64,000 nucleotides of DNA from Granulicella sp. L46 (GCF_009765785.1 NZ_LMUT01000003.1:29199-93198), one strand, 5' to 3'. Counted from the first letter of the stretch, positions 7,424 to 17,985 are shown. Translations and numbers: made by a program. The notes: generated from the letters alone by a model not told the origin.

Positions 7424-9568
7424 ATGAGGAACGGACGTTTTACGATGGTGGGCGCACGGCTGGCTGTTTTGTCGCTGGCGATGGCCGGGTTGACGTTGTG
7501 GGGGACGGGGTCGACGGCGCGGGCGCAGATCCCTGAGGCGGGCGACGGCGGCCCGGGGCCGGTGAAGGCGGAACATCTGACGGCGGAACTGACGACGCTG
7601 TCGCCACAGATTGCGGTGGGCGGAACGTTGCAGGCGGGGCTGGTGCTGACGATCGAAGAGCACTGGCATGTGTACTGGATCAATGCGGGCGACTCGGGCG
7701 AGCCACCGGCGATTAAATGGACGCTGCCGCCGGGGATCACGGCGGGGCCGATGCAGTTCCCTCCTCCGACGCGGCTGCCGCTGGGGCCGCTGATGGACTT
7801 TGGGTATGAGGATGGGGTGGCGTTTCCGGTGACGCTGACGGCTGCGCCGGGAATGAAGCCGGGCAAGGTGCATCTGGATGCGCATGTGACGTGGCTGGTG
7901 TGCAGCAGCGTCTGTTTGCCGGGCAAGGCGCACCTGGGCATCGACGTGAATGTGGTGAAGGGACCTGTCGCTGAGCCTCAGCCTGTCGGGGCATTGGGCT
8001 CGGCGATGGCTGCGCTGCCGAAGCCGCTGCCAGCGACGATGAGCGCGAGCGCGGTGGGCGATGCGAAGCAGATCCAGGTGACGCTGAAGACCGGGACGCA
8101 GGAGACCGATGCGGCGTTTTATCCGTTCGATCAGGAGGTCATCGATAATGCGGCGGAGCAGCCGGTGGCGTCGCAGCCGGATGGAATCAAGATTTGGCTG
8201 AAGCGCGCGGCGGATTCGACGGCGTTGCCGAAGACGCTGCATGGGCTGGTGGAGTTGAGCTCGACTGAGGCTTATGACTTTACGGTGCCGGTAACGCAGG
8301 GGACGGTGCCGCCGCTGCCGATGACGGCGAATAAAACTCCTGACACGAGCAATGGGCCGGACTTGAATGCGTTTAGCGCGATTGGGCTGGCGTTCCTGGG
8401 CGGGCTGCTGCTGAACCTCATGCCTTGCGTGTTTCCCGTGCTGTTTTTGAAGGGGCTGTCGCTGGTGCACTCGTCGAATGAGGAGCGCGGGCGGCAGAGG
8501 GCGCATGGGCTGGTGTATACGGCCGGGATTGTCGTCAGCTTCTGGGTGATTGTTGCGGCGCTGCTGATTCTGCGCGCGGGCGGGCGCGAGCTGGGTTGGG
8601 GATTCCAGTTGCAGTCGCCGGGATTTGTCGCGGTGCTGGCTTCGCTGGTGTTCTTCCTGGGCTTGAGTTTGGCGGGGCAGTTTGAGATTGGGCTTTCGCT
8701 GACGAGCGCGGGCGGCGAACTGGCGCAGAAGCCTGGGCTGACGGGAAGCTTCTTTACGGGCGTTCTGGCGACTGTGGTGGCGACTCCTTGCATGGCTCCG
8801 CTGATGGGCGCGGCGGTGGGGTTTGCGCTGGTGCAGGCGGCGTGGGTGACGTTTGTGGTGTTCACCGCGCTGGCGCTGGGGCTGGCGCTTCCCTATCTGC
8901 TGCTGACGATGCAGCCGCAGTGGACGAGCATTCTGCCGAAGCCGGGAGCTTGGATGGAGACACTGAAGCAGCTGGTGTCGGTGCCACTGTTTGGGACTGC
9001 GATCTGGCTGGTGTGGGTGTACGGGCAGCTGTATTCGCCTGAGGGCGTGGACCGGACCGTGTGGCTGCTGAGCGGATTCCTGGTGCTGGCGATTGCGGGA
9101 TGGGCGCTGGGTAAGTGGCCTGCGAAGTGGGGGTCGGGGATTGCTGCGGTGGTCTTGATTGTGATTGCGCTGGCGTTGCCGCTGCGTAAGCCGACGGTCG
9201 ATACGCTGGTGTGGCAGCCGTATACCGAGGCGAATTTCACGGCCGCGCGGGCGACGGGGCAGCCGGTGTTTATCGACTTTACGGCGGCCTGGTGTTTGAG
9301 CTGCCAGGTGAATGAACGCGCGGTGCTGAAGTCCAAGGACGTGGAGAAGGCGCTGGAGAAGAACCACGTGCAGCTGCTGAAGGCGGACTGGACGCAGTAC
9401 GATCCGGTGATTACGCGAGAGCTGGCGGCGGTGGGGCGGAGCGGCGTTCCTACGTATGTGATCTATCCGCCGGGGAAGGTGTCGAATCCGGATGTGCTGC
9501 CGGAGTTGCTGACTAAGTCGACTGTGCTGACGGCGATTCAGAAGGATGCGAAGCCGATGGGGCAGTAA
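7424..9568 (+). CDS. dsbD: Thiol:disulfide interchange protein DsbD, ScsB-like
   Basis: A 714-residue membrane reductase that passes electrons from cytoplasmic thioredoxin to the periplasm. It starts with a signal peptide and an N-terminal sensor domain of ScsB type containing Cys160 and Cys164 (LVCSSVC). Eight or so membrane helices follow, with the buried pair Cys335 (NLMPCVFP) and Cys456 (VATPCMAP). A C-terminal periplasmic thioredoxin domain has the active site Cys624-x-x-Cys627 (AAWCLSC). All three redox pairs are intact. The start at ATG 7424 fits the signal peptide; an ATG at 7385 is also in frame. The next gene is a secreted redoxin, a probable partner. The very long open frame on the opposite strand is a shadow. 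Confidence 0.93.
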   Translation: MRNGRFTMVGARLAVLSLAMAGLTLWGTGSTARAQIPEAGDGGPGPVKAEHLTAELTTLSPQIAVGGTLQAGLVLTIEEHWHVYWINAGDSGEPPAIKWTLPPGITAGPMQFPPPTRLPLGPLMDFGYEDGVAFPVTLTAAPGMKPGKVHLDAHVTWLVCSSVCLPGKAHLGIDVNVVKGPVAEPQPVGALGSAMAALPKPLPATMSASAVGDAKQIQVTLKTGTQETDAAFYPFDQEVIDNAAEQPVASQPDGIKIWLKRAADSTALPKTLHGLVELSSTEAYDFTVPVTQGTVPPLPMTANKTPDTSNGPDLNAFSAIGLAFLGGLLLNLMPCVFPVLFLKGLSLVHSSNEERGRQRAHGLVYTAGIVVSFWVIVAALLILRAGGRELGWGFQLQSPGFVAVLASLVFFLGLSLAGQFEIGLSLTSAGGELAQKPGLTGSFFTGVLATVVATPCMAPLMGAAVGFALVQAAWVTFVVFTALALGLALPYLLLTMQPQWTSILPKPGAWMETLKQLVSVPLFGTAIWLVWVYGQLYSPEGVDRTVWLLSGFLVLAIAGWALGKWPAKWGSGIAAVVLIVIALALPLRKPTVDTLVWQPYTEANFTAARATGQPVFIDFTAAWCLSCQVNERAVLKSKDVEKALEKNHVQLLKADWTQYDPVITRELAAVGRSGVPTYVIYPPGKVSNPDVLPELLTKSTVLTAIQKDAKPMGQ

Positions 9569-9571
9569 GGC

Positions 9572-9608
9572 AGAGTGTAGAGGATAGAGTGTAGAGCGTA
9601 GAGAGTAC
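9572..9608. repeat. Short imperfect tandem repeat, AGAGTGTAGAG units
   Basis: AGAGTGTAGAG occurs twice, and a shorter GTAGAGAGTA tail follows. It lies between dsbD and the redoxin gene. Purine-rich simple repeats like this are seen in gaps of related genomes; no function is evident. Confidence 0.6.
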
Positions 9609-9665
9609 GGCTTGGCGGCAACATATGCTTCGGGATGGCCGTCTGAATTATGCAGGAGGGTTGCG

Positions 9666-10274
9666 ATGAAGACGATGCGTGGCTTGGCGGTTGCGGCGGG
9701 GTTGGCTGTGGTGTGCGCTAGTGCGTTGGCGCTGAAGCCGGGTGAGATGGCTCCGGATTTTAAGGGCACAGATTCAAACGGCAAGGTGCACACGCTGACG
9801 CAGTATCGCGGCAAGTATGTGGTGCTGGAGTGGGCGAATAAGGGGTGCCCGTTCGAGCAGAAGCATTACAACAGCGGGAATATGGAGCGTCTGCAGAAGG
9901 AGTGGACGGGCAAGGGTGTGGTGTGGCTGAGTGTGTTGTCGTCGGCGCCTGGAGAGCAGGGGAACGTTACGCCGGCCGAGGAGAATGATTATCTGCGCGA
10001 GATGAAGGCTGCGCCGACCGCGGCGATTCTTGATCCAAGTGGAACGATTGGGCGGCTGTATAGCGCGAAGACTACGCCGGATATGTTCGTCATCGATCCG
10101 CAGGGGAAGATTGTGTATGAGGGCGCGATCGATGACCAGCCTACGCCTGATCCGGCGAGTTTGAAGGATGCGAAGAATTATGTGAGTGCGGCGCTGGAGG
10201 CTTCGATGGCGGGGCGGCCGGTGGCGGTGCCGGTGACGCGGAGCTATGGGTGCTCGGTGAAGTATTCCGAGTAA
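9666..10274 (+). CDS. Secreted redoxin (AhpC/TSA-like), single-cysteine active site
   Basis: A 202-residue thioredoxin-fold protein with a signal peptide (about residues 1-21). The redoxin domain starts at PGEMAPDFKGTDSNGK. The active-site loop is ANKGCPFEQKHY with Cys61 and no second resolving cysteine in the usual place; another cysteine occurs near the C-terminus (YGCSVKY). AGGAGGG five bases before ATG 9666 decides the start; an 18-codon extension lacks support. The domain resembles periplasmic peroxiredoxin-like proteins that depend on a reducing partner, and the upstream dsbD could serve that role. The exact substrate is unknown. Confidence 0.87.
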   Translation: MKTMRGLAVAAGLAVVCASALALKPGEMAPDFKGTDSNGKVHTLTQYRGKYVVLEWANKGCPFEQKHYNSGNMERLQKEWTGKGVVWLSVLSSAPGEQGNVTPAEENDYLREMKAAPTAAILDPSGTIGRLYSAKTTPDMFVIDPQGKIVYEGAIDDQPTPDPASLKDAKNYVSAALEASMAGRPVAVPVTRSYGCSVKYSE

Positions 10275-10320
10275 GGGTGTGGGTTGGAAGGAATCAAGCG
10301 CATAGGCGTGGAGGGAGCGT

Positions 10321-10387
10321 CGGGGTCCTTCGGCTGCGCTGCGCTTCGCTCAGGATGACAGAGTTTTCGCTCGGGATGACAGAGTTT
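10321..10387. repeat. Copy of the dispersed intergenic repeat, double core
   Basis: It contains CTTCGGCTGCGCTGCGCTTCGCTCAGGATGACAGAG and then a second, shorter TTCGCTCGGGATGACAGAG in the same direction, just after the redoxin gene and before the end of rarA. It is a diverged relative of the copies near 2.6 and 6.8 kb. Confidence 0.7.
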
Positions 10388-10396
10388 GGGTGGGGG

Positions 10397-11731
10397 TCAG
10401 GATTTTGATTCGCGGAGCTTGGTGATTTCGGCCATGCGCTGGGCTAAGAGTTTTTCGCGGCCTTCTTGCGTGGGGTGGTAGTAGCGGCGGTTGGCTAGAT
10501 TATCGGGGAGGCATTGCATGGCGGCTACTTTGCCTTCTACGTCGTGGGCGTACTGATAATTTTTGCCGTAGTCGAGTTCCTTCATGAACTTGGTGGGGGC
10601 GTTGCGGAGGTGGAGGGGGACGGGCTCGGCGGGGTGGGATTCTATGTCTGCGAGGACTTGGCCGTAGGCGGTGTAGACGGCGTTGGATTTTGGCGCTAGG
10701 GCCAGGTAGACGACGGCCTGGGCTAGCGCTAGTTCGCCTTCGGGTGAGCCTAGGAAGTGCATCGCGTCGCGGGCGGAGAGGCAGAGGTTGAGGGCTTCGG
10801 GGGCGGCGAGGCCTATGTCCTCGACAGCCATGCGGACGATGCGGCGGGCTACGTACATGGCGTCTTCTCCGGCGGCTAGCATGCGGCCTAGCCAGTAGAG
10901 GGCGGCATCGGCGTCGGAGTTGCGGACGGATTTGTGCAGCGCCGAAATGATGTCGTAGTGCTGCTCGCCTTTCTTGTCGTAGAGCAGGACGCGCTGCTGG
11001 AGGGCTTCGGCGGCGATGGCTGGGGTGATGATTTTTTCGCCGCGGCCTTCGGTTAGTTTCGCCGCGACTTCGAGGGCGTTGAGGGCGTTGCGGGCGTCGC
11101 CGGAGGAGTAGCTGGCGATGGTCTCGAGGGTTCCCTCTTCGGCGCTGAGGTTGAGGGCGCCGAGGCCTCGTGCGCTGTCGGTGAGAGCGCGGTTGAGGAG
11201 GGCGATGATGTCGGGCTGCTCGAGGGCGCGTAGGGTGTAGACGCGGCAGCGGGAGAGGAGTGCGGCGTTGATTTCGAAGCTGGGGTTTTCGGTGGTGGCG
11301 CCGATGAGGCGGATGCTGCCGCGCTCGACGTAGGGGAGGAAGGCGTCCTGCTGGGCCTTGTTGAAGCGATGGATTTCGTCGACGAAAAGGATGGTGCGGG
11401 AGCCGTAGGTGGCGGCCTTTTCGGCGTCGACCATGACTTGCTTGATTTCTTTTATGCCGGAGAGGACGGCGGAGAACTCGATGAAGGTCGCCGAGGTGAG
11501 GTTGGCGATGATCTTGGCGAGAGTGGTTTTGCCTACGCCGGGAGGTCCCCAGAAGATAAGGCTTGCGGCGTCATCATTTTCGATTTGAAGGCGGAGAGGT
11601 TTGCCGGGCGCTAGGAGATGGGACTGGCCGAAGAACTCGTCGAGGGTGCGGGGGCGCATGCGCTCGGCCAGTGGCGCGCGCTGCGCCGAGGGGTTGGTGG
11701 CGGGGTCGAGATTGGGGGCGAAGAGGCTCAT
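10397..11731 (-). CDS. rarA: Replication-associated recombination protein A, AAA+ ATPase
   Basis: A 444-residue RarA/MgsA/WRNIP1 protein. It has Walker A WGPPGVGKTT (61-70), Walker B ILFVDEI (114-120) with HRFNKAQQDAFLP, sensor GATTENPSFE, and the C-terminal tetramerisation region with GRMLAAGEDAMYVARR and QYAHD. RarA acts at stalled replication forks with SSB. Its ATG overlaps the stop of the upstream RNA methyltransferase gene by four bases, so the two are co-transcribed and probably translationally coupled. Confidence 0.95.
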   Translation of the reverse strand: MSLFAPNLDPATNPSAQRAPLAERMRPRTLDEFFGQSHLLAPGKPLRLQIENDDAASLIFWGPPGVGKTTLAKIIANLTSATFIEFSAVLSGIKEIKQVMVDAEKAATYGSRTILFVDEIHRFNKAQQDAFLPYVERGSIRLIGATTENPSFEINAALLSRCRVYTLRALEQPDIIALLNRALTDSARGLGALNLSAEEGTLETIASYSSGDARNALNALEVAAKLTEGRGEKIITPAIAAEALQQRVLLYDKKGEQHYDIISALHKSVRNSDADAALYWLGRMLAAGEDAMYVARRIVRMAVEDIGLAAPEALNLCLSARDAMHFLGSPEGELALAQAVVYLALAPKSNAVYTAYGQVLADIESHPAEPVPLHLRNAPTKFMKELDYGKNYQYAHDVEGKVAAMQCLPDNLANRRYYHPTQEGREKLLAQRMAEITKLRESKS

Positions 11732-12648
11732 GGGCGTAGCCCCTGTTTGCGCGCCCAGGCGCGCAGCGTGATCTGTCGCATGGATTCATACATCAGGATC
11801 GAACCAGCTACGGCAGCGTTGAGGGATTCAGAGCCGCCGCAGGGGATCTGTACCTGCTCGTCGGCCAGTGAAAGGGCAATCTCCGAGAGGCCAGAACCTT
11901 CATTACCGATCAGGATTGCGCAAGGATGCAGGAAATCGGTGTCGTAGGAGAGCGAAGCCGCATAGCCGCCGGTATCCGGGAAGTTGTAACGGTTGCCAGG
12001 GGGCGCCTGCGCGTTTGATATACGGCCGGTCAACACTCCGTGTGGTGCGGCCATGTCGGCATTGCCGGTGAAGTGGGCGACGGCTGCAAAGATTCGAACG
12101 CCGTCAGCTTTCAATTGAGCGGCAATCTCCTCCAGCGGTGCGCGCAGGACCGGTGTTCGCAGAACCGATCCGGCACCGGAACGAACGACCTTGGGATTCC
12201 ATTGATTTACCGTACCCGGGGTGACCATGACGCGGGCAAAACCGAAGGCCTCCGCTGATCGCATTAACGTTCCGAGATTGCCGGGATCCTGAAGCTGTTC
12301 GAGGATGAGGGCGTTGCGTCCCATCTTCATTCGCGGCGGCAGTTCGGTGATGATCCAGGTTGCGGCAATGCCCTGTGGAGAGTGCGTGGTGACCGCACTG
12401 TCGAATACATCGCTGCTCAGGACTACCCAATGTTCACTTCGGACGGTGACGAGTTTATTGGGTAGTGTTGTTCCCTCTCGCAGGTAGATGGTCTCGAAGC
12501 TGTAGCCGGCAAGATGGGCTTCCTGGATGAGATTTTCGCCTTCGAGACCCAGCAGGTCTCCGGGCTTGTGGGCTTTGCCGGTTAGGGAGGCCCTGAGCTC
12601 CTTTACGCGGGCATTGGCGCGGCTGGTGATGGGTGGTCCGAGTCGCAT
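11728..12648 (-). CDS. TrmH/SpoU family RNA 2'-O-ribose methyltransferase
   Basis: A 306-residue SPOUT methyltransferase. An N-terminal RNA-binding extension (ITSRANARVKELRASL) is followed by the three SpoU motifs: LEQLQDPGNLGTLMRSAEAF, LIGNEGSGLS, and IPCGGSESLNAAVAGSI. These form the knotted SAM site and dimer interface. It modifies a ribose in rRNA or tRNA; the precise target (23S versus tRNA) cannot be read from sequence. It is first in a two-gene operon with rarA. The protein ends with a basic tail. Confidence 0.9.
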   Translation of the reverse strand: MRLGPPITSRANARVKELRASLTGKAHKPGDLLGLEGENLIQEAHLAGYSFETIYLREGTTLPNKLVTVRSEHWVVLSSDVFDSAVTTHSPQGIAATWIITELPPRMKMGRNALILEQLQDPGNLGTLMRSAEAFGFARVMVTPGTVNQWNPKVVRSGAGSVLRTPVLRAPLEEIAAQLKADGVRIFAAVAHFTGNADMAAPHGVLTGRISNAQAPPGNRYNFPDTGGYAASLSYDTDFLHPCAILIGNEGSGLSEIALSLADEQVQIPCGGSESLNAAVAGSILMYESMRQITLRAWARKQGLRP

Positions 12649-12702
12649 CCAACCCAGTGTACGCGCAGAGTCGCCGATGATCGCGCGGGGCGGGCTTCGC
12701 CT

Positions 12703-13389
12703 ATGGAGGCGGATGAGATAAAGTCATGGCTGGGGAAACTTACGTTGAACGCAGAAGTGCTACGCATTCATCCGGACGAACCCGAACCACACCTGATTGG
12801 ACAGGTCGTCGAGTCACTGCAGCGCGGTGACGTGGTGGCGCTGCCTACCGATACGTTTTATGGATTGGCGGTGGATCCGGTGAACCTGCGCGCCGTGGAA
12901 CATATCTACGAATTGAAGACGCGCGCGCGGCACAAGCCGCTGTCGCTGCTGATTGCGGATGTGGCGCAGGCCTATGATCTGGCACGGTCCATCGACAGCA
13001 CGTTCGACAAGCTGGCGGAGAGGTTTTGGCCGGGACCGTTGACCATCGTCGTGAAGGCTGGGAGCAAGCTGCCGCTGCGCGTTACTGCTAACACGGGCAA
13101 TGTGGCGCTGCGGGTACCTGAGGCGCAGATTTGCAGGGCCGTGGTGGGCGCGCTGGGGCTGCCGATTACGGCGACGTCGGCGAACCTGAGCGGGCAGCCG
13201 GAGTGTACCTATGCCGCGCTGGTGCGAGAACAGTTTGGGGAGAAGATTCCGCTGATTGTGGATGGCGGGCCAACGGCGCGGTCGGTGGCGACGACGATTG
13301 TGGATTTAAGTGGCGGCGGCAACTCGTGGATGATTTTGCGCGAGGGAGCGATTCCTACGCACGAGATTGCGCTCGCGCTGCAGCATTAG
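12703..13389 (+). CDS. tsaC: L-threonylcarbamoyladenylate synthase (YrdC/Sua5 domain)
   Basis: A 228-residue protein made of one YrdC domain, which makes threonylcarbamoyl-AMP for the t6A37 modification of ANN-decoding tRNAs. Family features seen are LPTDTFYGLAVDP, KTRARHKPLSLL (binding Lys and Arg), RFWPGPLTIVV, and TSANLSG. It lacks the Sua5 C-terminal domain, so it is of the short TsaC type. Roughly 25 residues before the domain have no match and the true start may be further in. It is divergent from the methyltransferase gene. Confidence 0.9.
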   Translation: MEADEIKSWLGKLTLNAEVLRIHPDEPEPHLIGQVVESLQRGDVVALPTDTFYGLAVDPVNLRAVEHIYELKTRARHKPLSLLIADVAQAYDLARSIDSTFDKLAERFWPGPLTIVVKAGSKLPLRVTANTGNVALRVPEAQICRAVVGALGLPITATSANLSGQPECTYAALVREQFGEKIPLIVDGGPTARSVATTIVDLSGGGNSWMILREGAIPTHEIALALQH

Positions 13390-13501
13390 CGCTCGGCTAC
13401 AAGCTTCGAGCGAAGAGTTTGCATCAGCGGGCTGGTTTCTGCACGCGGGCTGGATTCTTCACAAGCGATGGCGGCATACTTAGAGCTGGTTCCGAAAACT
13501 C

Positions 13502-14179
13502 ATGGCTACAGCACCGACGACAGCGAAAGTTCGCAAGCCGAGGAGCGTCCACTGGATGCGCTGGCTGGTTGCCGTTCTGTTGCTGTTGATCCTGGGATGG
13601 TTTGGGTGGGTGTACCGGCAGATTGAGGCTACGGCGGACATCGACAACGCGCAGCCGGCAGACGCGATCGCGGTGTTTGGCGCGGCGGAGTATGCGGGAA
13701 GGCCTTCGCCGGTGCTGCACGCGCGGCTGGATAAGGCGGTGTCGTTGTATGACAAGGGGATGGCGCCGGTGATTGTGACGCTGGGCGGCGGTTCGGATAA
13801 AGATTCGGGCAAGACCGAGGCGGGCGTGGGGCGGGATTACCTGCTGGCGAACGGTGTGCCGTTTGACAAGATTATTGCCGAGACGAAGTCGTTCGACACG
13901 GAAGAACAGGTGAACAGCCTGGCATATATTGCAGGGCGGGAGAACTTCCACCACATCATCGTGGTGAGCGATGGGACGCACCTGTTTCGGATTGCGTTGC
14001 TGTGCAGGCGCGCGGGGCTGGATGTTTATACGTCGCCACGAGCGGCGCTGGGGCGGATTGATGATATCGACCGGGTTAAGCGAATGATGCACGAGGTGCT
14101 GAGCTACACGGCGCTGCGGATGGATCTGCGCGCGAGCCGGATGCATCTGTGGCTCGAAGGACATCCAGCTGACGATTAA
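13502..14179 (+). CDS. YdcF family (DUF218) membrane-anchored protein
   Basis: A 225-residue protein with one N-terminal membrane helix (about 18-38) and a DUF218/YdcF domain outside. Motifs are AIAVFGAAEYAGRPSPVL, VIVTLGGGS, SFDTEEQVNSL and VVSDGTHLFR. Family members such as SanA and ElyC act in envelope integrity and polysaccharide metabolism, but no reaction is established. It lies 113 bases after the tsaC-like gene, in the same direction. Its 3' end overlaps the end of the converging methyltransferase gene by four bases. Confidence 0.88.
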   Translation: MATAPTTAKVRKPRSVHWMRWLVAVLLLLILGWFGWVYRQIEATADIDNAQPADAIAVFGAAEYAGRPSPVLHARLDKAVSLYDKGMAPVIVTLGGGSDKDSGKTEAGVGRDYLLANGVPFDKIIAETKSFDTEEQVNSLAYIAGRENFHHIIVVSDGTHLFRIALLCRRAGLDVYTSPRAALGRIDDIDRVKRMMHEVLSYTALRMDLRASRMHLWLEGHPADD

Positions 14180-14928
14180 CCGGGCTTGCGTGCGATGACG
14201 ACGCGCAAGGGTGGAAAGGTTGTGAGCCAGTTGGCCCAGCGGAGATCCACGTTGAAACCGAGCTTGCGAAACTCGGCCGCGTACTCGCCGGTGCGCTTGT
14301 AGTCCGAGATCAGCGCGATGCCGCCGGGCTTGAGGACACGTGCGATCTGATGGAGGGCCTGGAGGCGCGTGGGCCGGTCATAAATATTGTGCAGGCAAAG
14401 GTTGGAGACGATGACATCGAAGCTGGCGTCGGCGAAGGGCATGGCCTGGGCTCCGGCGCTGACGAGGGTGCAGCGAGATTCGATGCCTTCGAGCTTGAGG
14501 TTGTGCAGGGTTGCGGCTTCGGAGTTGCTGCCCATGTCGACGTTCGACCAGATGTCGAGGCCTGTGGCGTGGCCCGGTCCATCGAGTGCCGCGATGCGCT
14601 TTGCGGCTCCGGCGAGCAGCAGACCGCGGCCGCAGCCTACGTCGAGCACCTGCTCATCGCCGCGCCAGGGGTGCAGCGAGAGCATGAAATCGCGGTGGCG
14701 GAACTTGCCGAATTTTACGTAGAGCAAGAAGAGTGCGGCTTCTACGAGAAGGAAGCCACCTGTCCAGGCTAAGGTCTGATGCAGCGTGAAGTCGACATGG
14801 CCCAGGTGCCAGACGCGCGGCGTGGCAATGGCGAGCAGCACACAAAGCGCGCCAATGACGAAGAGGTTACGCAGTACGTTGGGAGCGTCGACGCCGTAAT
14901 CAGGCTTCACGGAAGAAGCGGTTGCCAT
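14176..14928 (-). CDS. Membrane-anchored class I SAM-dependent methyltransferase
   Basis: A 250-residue protein with two predicted membrane helices (about 20-36 and 51-71) and then a class I methyltransferase. Motif I is VLDVGCGRGLLL (94-105); later VSNLCLHNIYDR and LKPGGIALISDYKRTGEY are motif IV and post-IV regions. AAGGGA precedes the ATG. The membrane part suggests a lipid or isoprenoid-like substrate, but this cannot be told from the sequence. It faces away from prfB, and is alone in its unit. Confidence 0.85.
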   Translation of the reverse strand: MATASSVKPDYGVDAPNVLRNLFVIGALCVLLAIATPRVWHLGHVDFTLHQTLAWTGGFLLVEAALFLLYVKFGKFRHRDFMLSLHPWRGDEQVLDVGCGRGLLLAGAAKRIAALDGPGHATGLDIWSNVDMGSNSEAATLHNLKLEGIESRCTLVSAGAQAMPFADASFDVIVSNLCLHNIYDRPTRLQALHQIARVLKPGGIALISDYKRTGEYAAEFRKLGFNVDLRWANWLTTFPPLRVVIARKPG

Positions 14929-15036
14929 GAGTTCCCTTTCGAGCGACGTTCGATGCTACGAACGTTGCTGCTACGAGTGTCGGGCAGTTCAATTCATGGA
15001 GCCAGTGTTATTTGTCAGGCGGCGACGTGACAGATG

Positions 15037-16168
<1,132 letters not shown>

Positions 16169-16172
16169 GAAT

Positions 16173-17759
16173 TTAGTTTACTTGGGATTGTGCTGTGGGT
16201 GTTTTGCGGGTGAAGCCGAGGAGTAGAAAGAGCGAGGTCACGAGGGCGCAGAGCCAGGCGAACCAGTCGCCGTAGCGGCTGTAGAACGTGAGGTCGGTTT
16301 CGTAGCCGAAGGGGACTTGAACGGAGGTGCGGATGTGGCGCGGGATGGTGGCGGTGATGCGGCCTTGGGGATCGATGGCGGCAGTGATGCCGGTGTTGGT
16401 GGCGCGGAGGACCCAGCGGTGATTTTCGATGGCGCGCATGCGTGCCATGTCGAGGTGTTCCCAGGGGGCGCTGGTGTCGCCATACCAGCCGTCGTCGGAG
16501 ATATTGACTAAGACTTGTGCGCCGTTGAGGGCGAAGTGGCGTAACTCGTCTCCGAAGATGGATTCGTAACAGATAAATACACCGTATTTTTTATCGCCAA
16601 CGGAAAATACGGAGCGGTGGGTGCCGGGAATAAAGAGTAGGTCGTCCAATAGGTCACCTACAAAGAAGAAGAGCGGCTTGTAGGGTGTGTATTCGCCGAA
16701 GGGGACGAGGTGCATCTTGTCGTAACGGCCGGCGTAGGTGCCATCGGGTTGAAAAAAGCTGGCGGAATTATAGAGCTTGGGGTGGTTGCCATCGTAGGAA
16801 GCCACGGTGACATCGTTGACGATGACAGCGGCGTTGGCCTGGCGGGCGAGGTCGCTGATGGATTGCCGCAAGAGTGGGTCGGTGTCGATGAAGTCGGCAG
16901 GGGCTTCGGGCCAAATGATGATTTCGGAGGGCTTGTGGGCGGGGTGGAGTTCGTTGGACGGATGCAGGCTAAGTTGCGAGAAGGCGGCTAGCATGTCTTG
17001 CTTGGTTTCTTTGTTGCCGACGGCCTCAGCACCTACGCCTAGATTTTCCTGGAGGAGGGTGGCGACGGCCTCGGTTCCCTCAAGAAAGGCGCGGGGTTGA
17101 TGCGCTACTGCGACGGTTGCGATGGCGACGAGGAGGGCTGCGAGGACGGGGGGTAGGTACTTCAGGCGCGTGGTTGCTGGACGGATGAGCCAGAGGGCGT
17201 TGACTGCGGCGATGACGAAGGAGATTCCCATGACGCCGGTCCAGGGCGCTAGTCGAGTGAGGGTGAGGTTATTGACTTGCGTGTAACCGAGCAGGTCCCA
17301 GGGAAAGCCGGTGATGCGGGCTCGAGCTAACTCGACGGCCACCCATAGGAACGGAACGGCAAGCAGAACGAGGTTGCGGGAATATTTCGCATGCAGCGCG
17401 GCGACGAGGGTTCCGAAGAGCGCGGGATAAAGACCTAAGTAGAGCGAAAAAAGAATCAGGATGCCAAAGGATGGAATGGAGGGAATATTTCCATAGAGAT
17501 GCATTGTGCGGTAGATCCAATAACAATTTCCCGCATACCAGAGCACCCCGGAAAAATAGGCGAGAAGCGCTGCATTGCGCACGCGCAATGGTTTGCCTTC
17601 GCGATTGAGAGCTAGCAACGCAGATAGAAGTGGGACCAGGCAGAACCAGCAAAATATTCTGCGCCAGAGAGGCAAAGGGCCAGCGATAGAAAACGGAAGG
17701 ACCTGCAGGATTGCGGATAAAAGAGCTAAAGCCCATAGCCGCAGCGGAATCGATCGCAT
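16173..17759 (-). CDS. lnt: Apolipoprotein N-acyltransferase
   Basis: A 528-residue membrane enzyme that adds the third acyl chain to lipoproteins. Several N-terminal helices are followed by the nitrilase-like domain with the catalytic triad Glu285 (IIWPEAP), Lys348 (YDKMHLVPFGEY) and Cys397 (FICYESIFGDE). The start at ATG 17759 is preferred since the protein then begins directly at the first membrane helix; an ATG at 17828 would add 23 basic residues and cannot be excluded. The stop lies just ahead of prfB. Confidence 0.94.
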   Translation of the reverse strand: MRSIPLRLWALALLSAILQVLPFSIAGPLPLWRRIFCWFCLVPLLSALLALNREGKPLRVRNAALLAYFSGVLWYAGNCYWIYRTMHLYGNIPSIPSFGILILFSLYLGLYPALFGTLVAALHAKYSRNLVLLAVPFLWVAVELARARITGFPWDLLGYTQVNNLTLTRLAPWTGVMGISFVIAAVNALWLIRPATTRLKYLPPVLAALLVAIATVAVAHQPRAFLEGTEAVATLLQENLGVGAEAVGNKETKQDMLAAFSQLSLHPSNELHPAHKPSEIIIWPEAPADFIDTDPLLRQSISDLARQANAAVIVNDVTVASYDGNHPKLYNSASFFQPDGTYAGRYDKMHLVPFGEYTPYKPLFFFVGDLLDDLLFIPGTHRSVFSVGDKKYGVFICYESIFGDELRHFALNGAQVLVNISDDGWYGDTSAPWEHLDMARMRAIENHRWVLRATNTGITAAIDPQGRITATIPRHIRTSVQVPFGYETDLTFYSRYGDWFAWLCALVTSLFLLLGFTRKTPTAQSQVN

Positions 17760-17892
17760 CGCTACGAGTCTAGCATCGTGATCTCGCCGCGTTGGTTGTC
17801 GCGGGCAATAGCCGCGAGAGGAATTCATCTTTATTTCGCATAGGGTTCGAAGGTATCGGGAGAAGCATGCGAAGAAGATAGATTCGATTTAT

Positions 17893-17928
17893 TTGCCGGA
17901 CACGAAACGCACCTATAGAATTCTCTAT
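17893..17928 (+). promoter_or_regulatory. Possible promoter with overlapping palindrome
   Basis: TTGCCG (17893) and TATAGA (17914) could be -35 and -10 boxes with a short 15-base spacer. ATAGA-ATTC-TCTAT, a five-base inverted repeat at 17915-17928, overlaps the -10 and would suit a repressor. It lies about 60-90 bases before the small basic protein gene. Neither part is confirmed. Confidence 0.35.
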
Positions 17929-17985
17929 GTTGCGGACATATCCTGAGTATTTCCGAGATCTGCAGCGATGGAAAGGAAGTAACCG

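Noticed and set aside
6824..9814. A 996-codon open frame on the minus strand
   Set aside because: It lies opposite dsbD, is full of Arg, His, Pro and Gln as expected of the antisense of GC-rich codons, and has no recognisable domain. dsbD is unmistakable on the plus strand.
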